Source of the DNA: a virus
Strand: one strand, 5' to 3'
Length of the DNA stretch: 64,000 nucleotides
IMG/VR virus record: IMGVR_UViG_3300044712_000557
Location: 29,163 to 93,162 of that record
Position 1 is the first letter of the stretch, and every line of letters begins with the position of its first letter. The position numbers and the translations under genes were made by a program. Positions 63,811-64,000 of the stretch are shown here, in pieces. The notes below the pieces were generated by a model that saw only the letters and a program-made list of their open reading frames with translations, ran no database searches and was not told where the DNA came from.

Positions 63811-64000
63811 TTACACTACCTCTTTCTTCAGAACCCAGTGATAGGTCTGACAATCGCCTACCGAGCCGTACTCGCTGTGTTCAATCGTCCACCAGCACGG
63901 CTCGACTTTATTGCGGTAGTCAGACAACGCCTGACCACCTAGTTTGTTGTAGAACTCACGGGTGAGATACAGAAACGTTGCGTCATTGATGATGCGCTTT
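63811..64000 (-). CDS. 3' end of an unknown gene (5' truncated by window)
   Basis: The open frame enters from the right edge and ends at TAA 63811-63813, directly before ssb. The visible 63 residues include DATFLYLTREFYNKLGG and EPCWWTIEHSEYGS. No family is recognised; it should be replication- or recombination-related by position. Confidence 0.65.
   Translation of the reverse strand, partial: KRIINDATFLYLTREFYNKLGGQALSDYRNKVEPCWWTIEHSEYGSVGDCQTYHWVLKKEVV

Overview
The window is part of the genome of a tailed double-stranded DNA phage. It carries terminase, portal, scaffold, major capsid, head-tail adaptor, tail and fibre genes, a T4-type lysozyme and a soluble lytic transglycosylase. I see no tape-measure, sheath or tube gene, and there is a block of large ejection-type proteins, so a short-tailed (podovirus-like) virion is the best reading. 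A lipobox protein, several Sec signal peptides, the lysozyme and consensus-like sigma70 boxes point to a bacterial, probably Gram-negative, host. The region reads as one coherent phage with no host genes.

Layout. (1) 1-5242, plus strand: a tightly overlapping replication/recombination operon with a DnaB-like helicase, a ParB-domain protein, an HNH/NinG-like zinc protein and several small unknowns. (2) 5274-15057, plus strand: a very large tRNA array. I can fold about 38 reasonable tRNAs plus several tRNA-like or broken copies. Together their anticodons cover all 20 amino acids. Between the tRNAs lie two HNH endonuclease genes, a GGQ release-factor-like protein, a vWA protein, an RNase H-like protein, a SLOG-like protein and small zinc or membrane proteins. 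(3) 15.6-15.8 kb: convergent terminators. (4) 15785-64000, minus strand, read from high to low coordinates: SSB, a DUF5664/MazZ-like protein and a DHH phosphoesterase; TerS, TerL and portal; a block of secreted or LamG-like proteins; scaffold, major capsid and decoration proteins; a three-gene glycan cassette (two glycosyltransferase-like proteins and a pyruvyltransferase-like protein); lysozyme, lipoprotein and membrane lysis-type proteins; adaptors; tail and fibre proteins; ejection proteins including a 2524-residue polyvalent protein; a lytic transglycosylase; and a run of tiny lysine-rich proteins.

How it fits together. The late operons package DNA, build the capsid and tail, and load proteins to be injected with the DNA. 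The tRNA array, with its GGQ factor, looks like a near self-sufficient decoding kit. It could compensate for codon bias or for host tRNA depletion during defence. The most unusual signals are in the tRNA array: five leucine-anticodon tRNAs without the class II variable arm, a Phe tRNA whose D and T loops look swapped, a Thr tRNA with a three-base D loop, and three protein genes whose 3' ends run into tRNAs. Outside it, the giant polyvalent protein and the glycan cassette stand out. All calls come from reading the sequence by eye; no search or folding program was run.
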